Of a DNA stretch of 9,615 nt, positions 1-7,166 are shown piece by piece. The stretch's first letter is position 1, and each line of letters opens with the position of its first letter. This DNA comes from Succinatimonas hippei. GTDB taxonomy: Bacteria; Pseudomonadota; Gammaproteobacteria; Enterobacterales; Succinivibrionaceae. The stretch covers positions 1 through 9,615 of the forward strand of contig SFGV01000069.1 of assembly GCA_004557545.1 (NCBI GenBank), read 5' to 3'. The notes under the pieces are model-generated. The model was not told where the DNA came from and made no database searches. It saw only the letters and a program-made list of their open reading frames with translations. The translations under genes were made by a program, and so were the position numbers.

Positions 1-840
1 AATATCAGGATTGGCGTCCTGACCGGTGATAACCGGCATATTGCCAGGTTTATATCCGTGTTTTCTGAACGATGTGACAATTCCGGTGGTGAGAATATCG
101 GCTGATGAGTAAACCGCGTCAAGGTGCTTCTCGCCGCTTCCGTCAGGGGTATAACCAAGTTTTTCTATCAGAGAGTCCATACGCTTTAAGGCAAGATCCG
201 TACTCCACTTGTCTATGGCACACTCATGCATGCTCAGCTGCTTTGACGGGCAGATCAGCACACCGCTGTCAAGATAAGGCTGCAGAACCTCAAGCATGCC
301 GTTCCAGAAAAACTTTGAGTTGTTGTCGCGCTCGGATCCGGCGAAGAACTCGATAGTCTTCGGGCTGTCAGCGGTAGCGTTTGGAAGGTCAAGAGCCTTT
401 TCAATCGCCCTGCCCTGGATCTCGCCTGCCTTCTTGTTATCAAAGGTGGCGTAATAGGTAACCGCATCGGTATTCATAATAAGGCGGTCATAAGAGATCA
501 CCGGCACATTCGCGGATTTGGCAGGTGCCAGATCATCGGCGATCGCGTTGCCGTCTATAGGAGCGATTACCAGAGCGTTTTTGCCTTCTTTGATAAGACG
601 GGGGATCTGACGCTGCTGGATCGGAATGTCATCATCGCCGCCAAAGAAAAGATCTGGCTTCGCGCCGTTGGCGGCAATCTTGTCGCGTAATTCGTTGCCC
701 TCGTTAAGCCAGCGCGCCTCGTTCTGGGTCGGCATCATGATGCCTACGGTAAAATCAGCTCTGGCCTGAAAAGACGCCGCCATGGCAGCGATAAGCGCGC
801 CGCCTGTAAGAGCAGCGCGAAACATTCTGCTATTAGTCAT
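1..840 (-). CDS. chvE: ChvE-type multiple-monosaccharide ABC transporter periplasmic binding protein (partial, 3' end off window)
   Basis: This is the sugar-capturing periplasmic subunit of an ABC importer of the ChvE/XylF type. The first 280 codons are open without a stop and run off the left edge. Residues 1-28 form a signal peptide with a hydrophobic core and an A-R-A cleavage site before Asp29. The mature part reads as a type I sugar-binding fold: the VGIMMPT first strand, APIDGNAI near 93-100, SYDRLI at 116-121, a RDNNSKFFWNG segment at 171-181, LQPYLDSG near 186-193 and TGQDA at 272-276. The asparagine-rich segment followed by LQPYLDSG, and the GQDA motif, are what I recall of ChvE. The ATG at 840 is chosen because GGAGAGG lies 7 bases upstream and it starts the signal peptide. 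Permease and ATPase genes would be expected further left. The exact sugar cannot be read from the sequence; xylose, glucose, galactose or arabinose are possible. Confidence 0.88.
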   Translation of the reverse strand, partial: MTNSRMFRAALTGGALIAAMAASFQARADFTVGIMMPTQNEARWLNEGNELRDKIAANGAKPDLFFGGDDDIPIQQRQIPRLIKEGKNALVIAPIDGNAIADDLAPAKSANVPVISYDRLIMNTDAVTYYATFDNKKAGEIQGRAIEKALDLPNATADSPKTIEFFAGSERDNNSKFFWNGMLEVLQPYLDSGVLICPSKQLSMHECAIDKWSTDLALKRMDSLIEKLGYTPDGSGEKHLDAVYSSADILTTGIVTSFRKHGYKPGNMPVITGQDANPDI

Positions 841-845
841 TATTA

Positions 846-888
846 CCCTCTCCAAAGTATGCTTCTATTTTAGCAAATCCAGCATACT
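846..888 (-). promoter_or_regulatory. Promoter and ribosome binding site of the ChvE-like gene, with flanking inverted repeat
   Basis: On the minus strand an extended -10 element TGCTAAAAT lies at 875-867. No good -35 is seen at the standard distance, which fits an extended -10 promoter. The Shine-Dalgarno GGAGAGG lies at about 853-847, so the leader would be only about 20 nt. An 8-bp inverted repeat (AGTATGCT at 856-863 and AGCATACT at 881-888) brackets the -10 box with 17 bp between arms. It could be an operator for a sugar-responsive repressor. The promoter call is reasonable; the operator is a guess. Confidence 0.5.
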
Positions 889-995
889 GGAAGACACCAA
901 AATAAGTGACAGAGTTGGGATAATCGGGTTAAAGATCATCAGGAAAGGGCACAAGGCTGACCTCCGCATCCGGCGGAACTCCTGGCGTTATCCTG

Positions 996-1025
996 AAAAA
1001 AACGCGCCATTTTTTAGCGCGTTTT
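996..1025 (-). terminator. Intrinsic terminator of the cvfB-like/sohB/topA operon
   Basis: Read on the minus strand, about 13 bases after the topA stop codon, AAAACGCGC pairs with GCGCGTTTT around a 9-nt A-rich loop and runs into six or more T residues. This is a textbook Rho-independent terminator. It separates topA from the ChvE-like gene, which therefore needs its own promoter. Confidence 0.85.
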
Positions 1026-1037
1026 ATGACAATCAGA

Positions 1038-3665
1038 TCAGGTCCTGCGCCGTCTTACGGTAGTCCTGCGGGAGACTGGTGAGGAGGACGCGCTCTTGCG
1101 CTCACTCCATTTACCATCATCATAAATCCAGATCCTGCCGGTAGGCTTGTCATCCTTAACGGATATGAGGTACTGCGACCTGGTCTTTCTTGAAAAGCGC
1201 ACCTCGGTAGGATTACCGTCGCTGTCACTCTCAGGACCGTCGGCGAGATAATAGAACTTGGGCGAAATCCGGTCGCGGAAGCGCTTTAACTCTGATACCA
1301 GAGGCGCTCTGGTCTCACGGGTCTTGGGGAAGTTGTGAGCCGCGAGGAAGATCCCGGCCGCGCCGTCACGCAGCACAAAATGCGCGCCCTTGGTTTTGCA
1401 CAAAAGCTCCGGAAGATCCACCGGCTGCTCGCGCGGTGGAGCGACCTCGCCGTTTTTTAAGATCTTGCGGGTATTGCCGCACTCCCTGTTGGTGCAGGCC
1501 ATGTACTTGCCAAAGCGCCCTTCCTTAAGCTCCATGGGGCTACCACAGCGTTCGCAAATAACATTGGAAGGCCCTTTTTCGATGTCCTCCTCAAAATTCC
1601 CTTCCTCAAGCAGATGACCGCCGCAGTTGGGGGTTCCGCAAAGATAGAGCCGGTGATGCGCGTCGATGCTGTAGGGCTGCATGGTGGCGCCGCATTTTGG
1701 ACAGCGCGGGGTTTTTCTCAGGATCTCGGCTTCCTGCTCTTCAGTAAGCTTGCGCGAGCCATAATCCACGCTCTTTAGGTTCATGGTGTTACGGCAGCGC
1801 TGATCCTCAGGCACCGTCTTGTCATAAAAGCCAAGACAGCTTAGGAAAATTCCGGTCTTGCCCGACTGAACCGCCATGTGGTGTTTGCCGCATTTGGGGC
1901 AGGTAAGTTCGATCTCGATCGGGTGGTTCTCGGGCATGCCGCCTTCTGATGATGGCTTGCTGGCCTGTTCAAGCGATTTCTCAAAACCGCCATAGAACCT
2001 GTCAAGGCTCTGCTCCCAGTCAGCCTTGCCCTCGGCTATGAGATCGAGCTGATCCTCAAGATGCGCGGTGAATTGCGGGTCCATCAGATCCTTGAAGCTG
2101 TAGGAAAGACGGTCAGTTACGATCTCTCCCATGGGCTCGGCGTAAAATCTTCCGTGCTCAAGACGAACATATCCTCTGTCCTGAATGGTCGAGATGATGG
2201 TGGCGTAGGTTGAAGGCCTGCCTATGCCGTCCTTCTCAAGCTGCTTTACCAGGGTAGCCTCGCTGTAACGGGCGGGCGGCTGGGTGAAGTGCTGCAAGGG
2301 GGCAACCTTGACAAAGGAGAGGCTCTCACCCTTCTGAACTCTGGGCAGGACCACGTCATCCTGCTTGCCTGCCTTCCATACCCTGCGGAAGCCGTCAAAA
2401 GTGATCACGCGACCGCTGGCCTTAAGACCGTATTTGCCGGCGCTGACGCTGATGGTTGTGCTCTCATACTGACACTCGGGCATCTGGCAGCTCAGATAGC
2501 GGTCAAAAATGAGCTGATAAAGTCTCTGCTCGTCACGTTCAAGACCGCTCACATCACGCTCAGGATGCGAGGGTCTTATGGCCTCGTGCGCCTCCTGAGC
2601 GCTCTCCTTTGAGTGGTAGTAATTTGGCTTCTCCGGAAGATAGCGCTCGCCGAATTTGTTCTTTATGATCTCCCTAGCCGCGGCGATGGCCTCCTGAGAG
2701 AGGTTCACGCTGTCAGTACGCATGTAGGTGATATAGCCCTGCTCATACAGACGCTGCGCAATCATCATGGTCTTTTTTACTGAAAAGCCCAGACGCTGGT
2801 TTGCAGTCTGCTGGAGGGTTGAGGTGGTAAAAGGCGGAAGAGCGTGGGCTTTTTTACGTACCGACTCGATATCGGAAACCGTGTAGTCAGCCCCTTTGAG
2901 GTCTCTGACCGCACTGTCGGCGTCAGCACAATTGCGCAGCTCGGCCTTTTTGCCATCGATGCTTGAGAGCTCAAGCAGGAGTTCCTCACCATCGCGCGTT
3001 CTGGTAAGCGCGCTAATGGTCCAGTATTCCACCGGGATAAAGCTTCTGATCTCACGCTCACGGTTGACTATCAGCTCTACCGCGACTGACTGCACGCGTC
3101 CTGCCGAAAGTCCCCTCGCGACCTTTTTCCACAAAAGCGGCGAGACCATGAAGCCAACGACACGGTCAAGAAAACGGCGGGTCTGCTGGGCTTTTACCAG
3201 ATCCATGTTGATCCGCCCGGGGTTGGCAAAGGCCTGATCGATGGCGCGTTTGGTGATCTCTGGATATTTCACCCTAAGATAACGATCGCTGTCACCGCCC
3301 AGAACCTCCTTAAGATGCCAGGCTATGGCCTCTCCCTCGCGGTCAAGATCGGTCGCGAGATAGACCTTGTCAGCGCTCTTTGAGAGCTTTTTAAGCTCCG
3401 CCACCACCTTTTCCTTGCCCGGCATGATCTCGTAGTCAGCCTTCCAGTGGTTGGTGGGATCTATACCCATGCGTGCGAACAGCGCCTCGCTGGCTGATTT
3501 TCTGGTACGCGGCTTTTTGGTGCCCGACTGAGTTTTGGCGCTGCCTGATACCGGAAGATCTCTTATGTGTCCTACCGATGCCTTGACGATGAAGCCGTCA
3601 CCCAGAAACCTGTTGATGATCGATGCCTTTGAAGGAGACTCGACTATAACAAGTGACTTGCCCAT
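1038..3665 (-). CDS. topA: DNA topoisomerase I (type IA, omega protein)
   Basis: TopA relaxes negative supercoils by cutting one strand through a 5'-phosphotyrosine link. The 875 residues match the length of the E. coli enzyme (865). The N-terminal TOPRIM domain carries VESPSKA with Glu9 and Lys13, and the acidic triad TDLDREGEAIAW with Asp106, Asp108 and Glu110. The catalytic tyrosine is Tyr314 in YITYMRTDS, with Arg316 two residues on (E. coli Tyr319/Arg321). Three C4-type zinc ribbons follow: Cys589/592/610/624, Cys655/658/676/681 and Cys704/707/724/729. A basic C-terminal tail ends in RRRRT. The start is the only ATG possible, because an in-frame TAA lies 9 bases upstream; AGAGGA lies about 13 bases ahead, a slightly long spacing. 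It is the last gene of the operon with sohB, 26 bp downstream of it. sohB and topA are also close neighbours in E. coli, though arranged differently there. Confidence 0.98.
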   Translation of the reverse strand: MGKSLVIVESPSKASIINRFLGDGFIVKASVGHIRDLPVSGSAKTQSGTKKPRTRKSASEALFARMGIDPTNHWKADYEIMPGKEKVVAELKKLSKSADKVYLATDLDREGEAIAWHLKEVLGGDSDRYLRVKYPEITKRAIDQAFANPGRINMDLVKAQQTRRFLDRVVGFMVSPLLWKKVARGLSAGRVQSVAVELIVNREREIRSFIPVEYWTISALTRTRDGEELLLELSSIDGKKAELRNCADADSAVRDLKGADYTVSDIESVRKKAHALPPFTTSTLQQTANQRLGFSVKKTMMIAQRLYEQGYITYMRTDSVNLSQEAIAAAREIIKNKFGERYLPEKPNYYHSKESAQEAHEAIRPSHPERDVSGLERDEQRLYQLIFDRYLSCQMPECQYESTTISVSAGKYGLKASGRVITFDGFRRVWKAGKQDDVVLPRVQKGESLSFVKVAPLQHFTQPPARYSEATLVKQLEKDGIGRPSTYATIISTIQDRGYVRLEHGRFYAEPMGEIVTDRLSYSFKDLMDPQFTAHLEDQLDLIAEGKADWEQSLDRFYGGFEKSLEQASKPSSEGGMPENHPIEIELTCPKCGKHHMAVQSGKTGIFLSCLGFYDKTVPEDQRCRNTMNLKSVDYGSRKLTEEQEAEILRKTPRCPKCGATMQPYSIDAHHRLYLCGTPNCGGHLLEEGNFEEDIEKGPSNVICERCGSPMELKEGRFGKYMACTNRECGNTRKILKNGEVAPPREQPVDLPELLCKTKGAHFVLRDGAAGIFLAAHNFPKTRETRAPLVSELKRFRDRISPKFYYLADGPESDSDGNPTEVRFSRKTRSQYLISVKDDKPTGRIWIYDDGKWSERKSASSSPVSRRTTVRRRRT

Positions 3666-3691
3666 GTGAATTATTTTTCCTCTTTGCCAGA

Positions 3692-4948
3692 CTACCTGAT
3701 TGAGTTTTGTCCTGTGCGCCCGGATCTTTCTAACAGTTCATCGCCAAGCGCCCTGATCCAAACCTTTGCTGAAAAGAATTCCAGCACCTTCTTTAAAAAC
3801 ATATGCTTTTTTTCTTTAACGCGCCACATGATTTTTAAAGCGCTGCCTGACGTGACATCCATGCGCGAGCGGATGTAACTGTCTGAGGTGCTTATCTCAT
3901 CAACAAGACCGCGCTGCAGCGCGTCATCACCAAGCCAGTATTCGCCGGTGGCGATATTGTCAATATCAAGCGACGGACGGTAACGTGAAACCACGCCCTT
4001 GAAGCGCTTGTGCACCGCCTCAAGCTCGCCCTTCATCTTCTCGCGGGCCTCCGGGGTATTTTTTCCAAGCATGGTGAGCGTGCGCTTGTATTTTCCGGCG
4101 GTAACCTGCTCGTAATCAATGCTGTGCTTCTCAAGCAGACGGTTGAAGTTGGGGAATTCGGCTACCACGCCTATGGAGCCGATATAGGCAAAAGGCGAGG
4201 CGACAATCCTGTCGGCGACCGCAGCCATAAGGTAGCCGCCTGACGCGGCTACCTCGTCTACGCACACGGTAAGCTTTATGCCCTTCTCGCGCACGCGAGA
4301 GAGCTGGGATGAGGCGTAGCCGTAGGCGTTTACCATACCGCCCGGTGAGCTCAGGTTTACTATAAGCTCATCCTCGCTTGTGCCGTATTCGAGCACGGCG
4401 TTTATCTCCTCTGCAAACTCAAAGTTGTCAGAGCCTTTGATATCACCGTCATACTCTATTACGTAAAGATTGCGCGGACAGAATTTGCCCTGCGCGCGTA
4501 GCTTTTCGATATTCTCGCGTCTTGCCACCGCCTCGGCGTCACGTTCATTGTCGAGATCTTTATCCTTAAGGCTCACAGCCTTCTTTTTGGATTTGGACTT
4601 TTCAGACTTTTGGTCAGTCTCGCTCTCTTTTTTATCAGAGCTGCTATCTGCCGCGTTCTGATCCTGTGATGGCTCAGCGCTCTCTTTGTCTTTAGATTTC
4701 TTCCCTTTGCTCTTTATCTCACGCGGCTCGTCTGAATTGTCATGCAGAGCCTTTTCCATCTCAGAGCGCAGATCGTCAGCCTTCTCTCTGAGGTTTTGAA
4801 CAGCTATGTGTCCTTCCTCCTCGTCATCATCATCCGGGCGGAGATTTTTCGCGGCGGCTCTTATGGCGACCAGAGCTATCAGGGCCGCGACCAGCAGCCC
4901 GACCACGGTCAGACCTTTAAATAAAAACAAAAGCCACTCACTCAGCAT
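3692..4948 (-). CDS. sohB: SohB, inner-membrane-anchored S49 family serine peptidase
   Basis: SohB is a periplasm-facing peptidase of the signal-peptide-peptidase (S49/ClpP-like) family, thought to degrade peptides and misfolded envelope proteins. Residues 4-33 form one N-terminal membrane helix, typical of the S49 N-terminal domain. A charged linker runs from about 38 to 155, and the peptidase core from about 158 to 360. The nucleophile is Ser236 in DEVAASGGY and the likely general base is Lys288 in AGKYKRT. Their spacing of 52 residues matches that of Bacillus SppA. The protein is 418 residues against about 349 in E. coli. The excess is a Lys/Ser/Glu/Asp-rich, probably disordered insertion at about 78-135. 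The ATG at 4948 has AAGGAG 7 bases upstream, and it lies inside the end of the preceding gene (11-bp overlap), which suggests translational coupling. The C-terminal segment 380-418 is basic and may be amphipathic. Confidence 0.96.
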   Translation of the reverse strand: MLSEWLLFLFKGLTVVGLLVAALIALVAIRAAAKNLRPDDDDEEEGHIAVQNLREKADDLRSEMEKALHDNSDEPREIKSKGKKSKDKESAEPSQDQNAADSSSDKKESETDQKSEKSKSKKKAVSLKDKDLDNERDAEAVARRENIEKLRAQGKFCPRNLYVIEYDGDIKGSDNFEFAEEINAVLEYGTSEDELIVNLSSPGGMVNAYGYASSQLSRVREKGIKLTVCVDEVAASGGYLMAAVADRIVASPFAYIGSIGVVAEFPNFNRLLEKHSIDYEQVTAGKYKRTLTMLGKNTPEAREKMKGELEAVHKRFKGVVSRYRPSLDIDNIATGEYWLGDDALQRGLVDEISTSDSYIRSRMDVTSGSALKIMWRVKEKKHMFLKKVLEFFSAKVWIRALGDELLERSGRTGQNSIR

Positions 4949-5936
4949 TATTCATCTCCTTTTTCTCAACTTCCTCAAGCGTTTTACGCTCAAGCTGTTC
5001 CTCATCATGCTCTTCAGAGAGGATCTCATTGTGTTTTAAACCAGAAAGCCGATTTTCAATCTCATCATGACCCTTTTGTGTAAGCTTTATACCGTCAGGA
5101 TTGATTTCTATAAGACGCAGTTTGTAAAGATGACCGATTGCCTTTTTAAACTTGCCCTTTGACATGTGCAGGAAATCCTCAATCTCCCGCGGATCTGAAC
5201 GGTCATTGAAATCTAAAGTTCCGTTTGATCGCTCGAGGATCTTCATAAGGCTTAAAGCGGCGTGCTCGACACCATCGGCGCCGGGTTCCTGAAGCGATAC
5301 ATCAAGCCTGCCGTCAGGGCGGATCATGAGAATGTAGCCCTCATAGCGTCTGCCAAGCTCAATCTCGCCCTTTTCGTTGCCCTTGTACATGACGCCGTAG
5401 CAGTCATCGTCAATCACGGCGCGCCAGCCAAGTGGGGTTCTTGCCACGGGAACGCAGGTCACCTTGTCAAAACGGCGGTATTTCCCGCGGGGAGGGAGCT
5501 CATGAATATAGCGGTTAAAACGCTGGGTGCCAAAAAGCCTGCCATACTCATCCATGGCCACGAAAACCGGGACAACGTCACCGGGCTCAAACTCGTCCTT
5601 CTGCTCTGATATGGGAACTACCAGTTGCTTTGGGATCCCAAGGTCAAGATACGCGGTACCGCACTCGACAGAGCAAACGCGCAGTCTTCCGGCCATTCCC
5701 AGCTCAAGCAGCGGCTTGCGCGCCGTGGCCAGCACTCTTCCGGAGTCCTGATATAGGAAAACTCTCAGAGGGTCACCTTCTTTGATATAACGCGGCAGCT
5801 GGCTTCGTGGCACGAAAAGATCTCCGTACTGCCCGCAATCAACCATGGCTCCCTGATCATTTAAAGAGGTGACCTTACGCTCAATAACATGACCTACCGT
5901 TACATCCTCTGAGGAACCGAGTGCGTCATCTGACAT
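4938..5936 (-). CDS. cvfB: CvfB-family protein: S1-like RNA-binding domains plus C-terminal winged helix
   Basis: This is a likely cytoplasmic RNA-binding protein of the CvfB/YitL type (COG2996), named for a conserved virulence factor in Staphylococcus. Its role in gammaproteobacteria is poorly known. The N-terminal two thirds hold three S1-like beta-barrel segments, at about 11-72 (GHVIERKV...GAMVDCGQYGDLFVPRSQLP), 78-142 (YLDLGIPKQLVVP) and 155-216 (GWRAVIDDDCYGVMY). A winged-helix-like segment follows at about 225-290 (SKGKFKKAIGHLYKLRLIEI, KLTQKG). The last 40 residues are a charged Glu/Lys helix. I take the ATG at 5936 as the start (332 residues). It opens the family-like N-terminus and has GGGTGAT close upstream. 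The ATG at 6014 lacks a Shine-Dalgarno and would add an atypical 26 residues containing the promoter region. First gene of the operon with sohB and topA. Confidence 0.88.
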   Translation of the reverse strand: MSDDALGSSEDVTVGHVIERKVTSLNDQGAMVDCGQYGDLFVPRSQLPRYIKEGDPLRVFLYQDSGRVLATARKPLLELGMAGRLRVCSVECGTAYLDLGIPKQLVVPISEQKDEFEPGDVVPVFVAMDEYGRLFGTQRFNRYIHELPPRGKYRRFDKVTCVPVARTPLGWRAVIDDDCYGVMYKGNEKGEIELGRRYEGYILMIRPDGRLDVSLQEPGADGVEHAALSLMKILERSNGTLDFNDRSDPREIEDFLHMSKGKFKKAIGHLYKLRLIEINPDGIKLTQKGHDEIENRLSGLKHNEILSEEHDEEQLERKTLEEVEKKEMNNAE

Positions 5937-5966
5937 ATTTATCACCCAAAAAGCATGCTCTCGTAT

Positions 5967-6052
5967 CTGTATATAAGGTAGCAGACAATCTGCCGTTACC
6001 CGGTGTAGTGACATTTCGTGTCACAAAAGATGACACCGCGGTCATCATGTCA
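5967..6052 (-). promoter_or_regulatory. Putative promoter and regulator-binding array upstream of the cvfB-like/sohB/topA operon
   Basis: On the minus strand an AT-rich -10 candidate (TTATATA, about 5976-5970) lies about 35 bases before the start codon; the -35 is weak. Upstream of it are five copies of a TGTCA/TGACA-like pentamer, at 6009-6013, 6019-6023, 6031-6035, 6041-6044 (only GTCA) and 6048-6052. They form several overlapping dyads, for example GTGACA-N5-TGTCAC at 6008-6024 and GTGTCA-N7-TGACAC at 6018-6036. An outer pair CGGTGT/ACACCG sits at 6001-6006 and 6033-6038. I do not recognise the regulator. Confidence 0.4.
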
Positions 6053-6101
6053 TATTCCGGGCTCTGAAACTGCCGGATATATTAGTACAAATTTTGAACA
6101 C

Positions 6102-6130
6102 AAAAAAAGCCCCCACTGTTAACAGAGGCT
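6102..6130 (-). terminator. Intrinsic terminator after the small membrane protein gene
   Basis: On the minus strand AGCCTCTGTT pairs with AACAGTGGGGGCT (outer AGCC/GGCT and inner CTGTT/AACAG, with extra bases on the 3' side) and leads directly into seven T residues. A second hairpin, GTGATC/GATCAC (6150-6155 and 6169-6174), lies between this and the stop codon. It separates the upstream gene from the cvfB-like operon. Confidence 0.75.
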
Positions 6131-6188
6131 CAAAACGCTCATTCTGAGAGTGATCCCGCTTTAAAATCGATCACGCGTCTCAAATACT

Positions 6189-6662
6189 TTATTTGCCCTG
6201 CGCGCCCGGGTTCTTCTTGTCATTCTTGTTTTCGCTGACATTATTCTTGCCGTCAGAACCGTCTGTCTTTTCAGCCAGATCCTGAGCCTTAATACAGACG
6301 ACACCGCCGTTGTTCCACACAACCGGGTAGTTAAGATCGCAATACATTCCTACAAAGTAGATGGGAAGCTGATCATTTCCCCATCTTTGAGGCATGAAAA
6401 CAACTTTTTTACCGGCTTGACAGCCATCAACGGCATCCAGACTGAAGATAGTGCAATGCGCACTACTGTCCGCGTAAGTGGTTTTCTCTCTGTCCACCTC
6501 AGTGACCTTAAGCACCTCAGGCAGTTTATTAACCTCTGATACCTTCACTACATCCGGAAGAACCGGAGCGGCGTCTTTTATGAGTTTTACTGTAGCGTAA
6601 ACCGCGACCGCGGCTATGCTCGCGAAGATCAGGCATATCAGTAAATAGTCTTTTAATTTCAT
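6189..6662 (-). CDS. Small membrane-anchored protein of unknown function with four extracytoplasmic cysteines
   Basis: I do not recognise this family. The 157-residue reading has a positive N-terminus and one hydrophobic helix at about 5-27, with no lipobox, so it is probably an inner-membrane anchor with the rest in the periplasm. Just after the helix come two 12-residue repeats, LPDVVKVSEVNK (35-46) and LPEVLKVTEVDR (47-58). A globular-looking core follows at 65-128 with Cys70, Cys81, Cys108 and Cys123, possibly two disulfides, and aromatic motifs FMPQRWGND, GMYCDLNYPVVW and NGGVVCIK. The tail 130-157 is low-complexity, rich in Lys, Asn, Asp and Gly. The ATG at 6662 is chosen over one 108 bases upstream because CAGGA lies about 8 bases ahead and the membrane helix then sits at the N-terminus. 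The gene is monocistronic, closed by its own terminator. The structured C-rich core and lack of stops make it a credible gene. Confidence 0.75.
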   Translation of the reverse strand: MKLKDYLLICLIFASIAAVAVYATVKLIKDAAPVLPDVVKVSEVNKLPEVLKVTEVDREKTTYADSSAHCTIFSLDAVDGCQAGKKVVFMPQRWGNDQLPIYFVGMYCDLNYPVVWNNGGVVCIKAQDLAEKTDGSDGKNNVSENKNDKKNPGAQGK

Positions 6663-6708
6663 AAAATTATCCTGTAAAGTAGAATTTATCGGACTTTCAA
6701 GCAATCTA

Positions 6709-6747
6709 ATCACCTGTGAATTCGCATAAAGCGAAGACCATGGTGAT
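6709..6747. promoter_or_regulatory. Nested 39-bp dyad upstream of the small membrane protein gene
   Basis: ATCACC (6709-6714) matches GGTGAT (6742-6747), and inside it TTCGC (6721-6725) matches GCGAA (6731-6735), with 5 bases in the centre and 6 unpaired bases on each side between the two arm pairs. The dyad ends about 47 bases upstream of the start codon. It could be a two-part operator or a hairpin in the mRNA leader. No clear promoter could be placed relative to it. Confidence 0.3.
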
Positions 6748-7112
6748 AGAGCCTGACTACAGGTCATCACAAAACAGTTTAGATGTAAAAAAATGTAATG
6801 GCCCGCGCTTTTCGAAATGCAAATTTGCGTTTTCTATCCATATGCTTGTCAGGATATTTCTGCGTTGAAATGACAGATAAGAAACAGGAATGACGTTTGA
6901 CGAACTTCGGACAGTGGAGGATCTGTACCTCATCCTGATGACAGATCACGGCATGCTCTGACAAAATGAGCTAACAGGAGTAATTTAGGTCATAGGCCAT
7001 ACATGGAGACTTTGCGGGAAAGTCTTGAGCTGAGCGCAGATCGCAGTAGATCCGATACTTTTAGATGGTTGGCATGTCTTTGCAAAGAAACATAGCAAGA
7101 AGAGAGAAAAGA
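6748..7112. other. Gene-free stretch between rplY and the small membrane protein gene
   Basis: I see no convincing gene here. The longest open frame (6964-6779 on the minus strand, 61 residues) has no recognisable domain and no good ribosome binding site. Two structural signals stand out. One is an imperfect palindrome at 6814-6834 centred on GCAAATTTGC. The other is a hairpin at 6920-6947 in which GATCTGT pairs with ACAGATC and, after a 4-base bulge, CATC pairs with GATG. The stretch may hold an unknown small RNA, an operator, or decayed sequence; nothing decides between them. Confidence 0.4.
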
Positions 7113-7150
7113 GCAAAAAAAAGACCGGTACTTCATAAGACCGGCCTTCT
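7113..7150 (-). terminator. Intrinsic terminator of rplY
   Basis: On the minus strand AAGGCCGGT pairs with ACCGGTCTT (7148-7140 and 7129-7121; nine pairs, one G-T wobble) around a 10-nt loop, followed by a run of eight T residues. It starts about 19 bases after the rplY stop codon. Confidence 0.88.
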
Positions 7151-7166
7151 TTTATTCTCGAAACTA

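Noticed and set aside
5937..6014. N-terminal extension of the cvfB-like gene by 26 codons
   Set aside because: No Shine-Dalgarno before the ATG at 6014, and the segment overlaps the promoter region and part of the dyad array.
6008..6024. CRP site in the GTGACA-TGTCAC dyad
   Set aside because: The half-site spacing does not fit TGTGA-N6-TCACA.
6779..6964. Minus-strand open frame of 61 codons
   Set aside because: No recognisable domain, no good ribosome binding site, and composition unlike the neighbouring genes; kept only as part of the gene-free stretch.
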